From positions 186,001 to 250,000 of the forward strand of contig JACQBA010000016.1 in NCBI GenBank assembly GCA_016194745.1: DNA of 64,000 nucleotides, read 5' to 3'. Position 1 is the first letter of the stretch; every line of letters starts with the position of its first letter. This stretch comes from Elusimicrobiota bacterium (GTDB taxonomy: Bacteria > Elusimicrobiota > Elusimicrobia > UBA1565 > JACRDR01). The notes beneath the pieces are model-generated. The model did no database searches, was not told the DNA's origin, and was given only the letters and a program-made list of their open reading frames with translations. Positions 58,001 to 61,000 of the stretch are shown one piece after another. Both the position numbers and the translations under genes were made by a program.

Positions 58001-61000
58001 TCCTGCCCGGCGAGACGCTCGCGCAAGGCAAATGCACGGTATCGCCCGGCTCGATCTGCCGCACTCTCGCCGGGTCGGAAGGCCCGGCCGGCAAGGACGG
58101 CTACGCGACGCCCTTCACGATCGCCAATCCGCTGACGAACATGGTGGTCGACGTCAACCTGGTCGACGCCTACTTCAACAAGGTCGGACCGGCGTCGGCG
58201 CTGGATTCCAATCCGCCGGCCGTGATGCCGACCGTCAAACTCTCGCTTTCCCTGGACCCTCTGGCGACGACGCCCGCGCCGCAGACGCTCTCGCTGGGCA
58301 ACTTCCCATTCACGATCTCGCCTCTTACGGCCCTGTCCTCCTACACGGTCGTCGCGGCGACCGCTCCCGGCTCCGCGACCTACTTCCCGCTCGGCGTCTC
58401 GGCGCCCTTGTGGGTCAACCCCGGCCCGGCGGATCACCTTAAGTTCGACAACGTTCCGGCGGTGGCCTCGGCCGGCGTGCCTTTCAACGTCGGCATGACC
58501 GCCTACGACCAATACAACAACGTACTGTCGACCGGTCTCAACGCGTATACGGGGACGGTAAACTTCACCGCGGAGAGCTTCCCGGCGCCGCAATCGGCGA
58601 ACTTCGTGCCGACGCCCGTCACGTTCTCCTCGACGACGGACCAGGGCGTCAAGGCGATCGTGACGCAGGTGACGTTGTCCAAAGCCGGTTCGCGCTGGAT
58701 TCGCGCGACGGACAACATCGCCGGGATCACGAGCGATCAGCCGTTCATCACGGTCAACCCCGGCATCTTCAACTCCGTCATCGTGAGCCCGACGCAATAC
58801 ACCGAGGTTCCGGCGGGCCAGATATCGGCGCCCGGCTTCATCACGTTCACGGGCCAGGTGACGGACGCCTTCAACAACCCGATCACCTCGGGCCAGACGC
58901 TCATCATCTCGACGGCGATGATCTCGGGGACGACCGGCTACCTCGCGGTCAACCAGGGCGGCTGGATCAACGTCGGCGGCTCGACGGTCGTCGTGACCGA
59001 CGCGTCGGGCCGCATCGGCGTGAGCACCCAGATCGCCTACTTCCCGTCGACGACCGCGGGCGACTCCGCGCGCGTCTGGGTGAGCACGTACCAGGCGCCC
59101 GTCAACCTCGTCTTCGGCGGGCAGTACATCGACTTCTCCGGCAACGGCATCAAGGACATCTCGGGCTCGCTCGTCACGGTCGGCGGCGTGGCCTCGCAGC
59201 TCGTCTGGATCTCGTCCACCTCGCGCGCGACGGTCGGCGTGACCGTGCCCTCGGGCAGCGGCGGCACGTACTCGCTGCAACGTTTGGACGACTTCAACAA
59301 CGTGACGCGACAGGGCAACACGATCGTGACCCTTCAGGTCGTCGAAACGGCGGCGCACACGACCAACGGTTTCACGCTCGGCACCTTCGGGCCCAACGGC
59401 GACTACGGCTTCCGCGACGCCAGCAACGGCGCATTCCTGTCCGGATTCACGATCGGCAACGGGTTCACGGGCGGCGAGACGACCTTCCGCTATCACGACA
59501 AGATGAGCTCCTATTCTGGCGTCGATCCCGCGGGCAACACCGCGGAAGGGTCGCGGCCCGGGACGTGGACGCTCCAGGCCTTGGTCAGCGGAGTCCTGAA
59601 GGCTTCGGCCCAGGTGCGCATGGACCCCTACTTGGCGAGCCAGCTCAACTTCAACAACCCCATCCGCACGATCGTCGCCGGCAAGGTGAGCGACACGCTG
59701 GGCAACCCGCAGCCCTTCCGGCCCGAGCTGCAGGACCTCTTCGCCAATCCCGTGGTCGCGACGCAGACGGTGACGATCGTCATCTCGACCGCCTCCCGTC
59801 AGCCGTCGTCCGCCTTGGAGTACTTCGGGTTCTCCGCCTCGACCAATTCGACCCTCGGCTCGCGCGGCGTGGTGCCGTCCTTGGTGACGACGACCGGCAC
59901 GATCGCGATCCCGCTCAACGCCTACCAGGCGACCTTCTACTATATGGACTCGACGGCCTCGACGAATTACTCGGGCTCGCCGCGGCCCACGATCCAGATC
60001 TCGGCGCTGGGGCTCGCGCCCGTCAATCAGCAGGTCAACGTGCTGGCCGACGTGATCGACCAGATCGTCGTCACGACGAGGCCCGCGGCGGCGCTCCTCG
60101 CCGGCACGACGTCGAGCGCTTTCGTCCTCGAGACGCAGGACATCTACGGCAGCCCCTCGCCGCTTCTGTCGGGCCAGGACAGCGGCGACGGCAACACCTA
60201 CTTCGGCCTCAAGTCCAACTCGACCGGGGGCGTGCAGTTCTCGACCCAGACGGCGGGCAACGGCGGCTTCAAGCTGCAGCCGAGCACCGCGACCTTGCCG
60301 ATCGGGCGCTCGAGCGCGACGTTCTACATGATCGACACGCTCCTTTCCGCGCCCACCCATCAGATCACGATCTCGACCTTGGCCGTCTCGTCGAGCTGGC
60401 TCTCGGGCAAGGCGTTCTATTCAGTCATCGCCGGCCCGCCGGCGGGGATCCAATGGGCTACGCCGTCGCGGCGCCTCGTGGCGGGCACGACCGTCCAGTT
60501 CGAACCGAACTACACGGCGGGGACGACCACGAACACCTTCGTGGCGGCGCAGCTCGTGGACGTATTCGGGAACGTGACCACCTCCGGCACGACGATCAGC
60601 GTTCTCTACTACTCGGACAAGGGCACGACCTGGATGGCGGGCTCGCCGCCGCCCGTGATCAACAATCCGCTTAATCCGTCCGGCTGGACGCCGATCGGCC
60701 CCACCGTGTCCTTCACGGCCAACATCGCCGGGGGCCTGGGGATCAGCGCGGCGCCCGTCCAGTTCTTCGACACGATCGCGGGCACGACGACGATCACGGC
60801 CCAAGCGACGACGCTCGGCGGCTCGACGCTGTATAGTCCGATCTCCCAGTCCCATGTCATCACGCCGAGCACGGCCTCGTACTTCACGGTGCACCACGCC
60901 TTCACCCTCGCTTCGCCGCTGCGCGTGACGGTGCCCGGCGTCCTGTCGCGGCCCGGGGACATCAACGGCGTGACGACCCAGTGGGGCATCAACGCGCGGG

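Noticed and set aside
53430..58442. 1,670-codon open frame in the +3 frame
   Set aside because: Out-of-frame shadow of the giant gene; the Arg/Gly/Pro-rich sequence lacks the repeats that are clear in the true frame.
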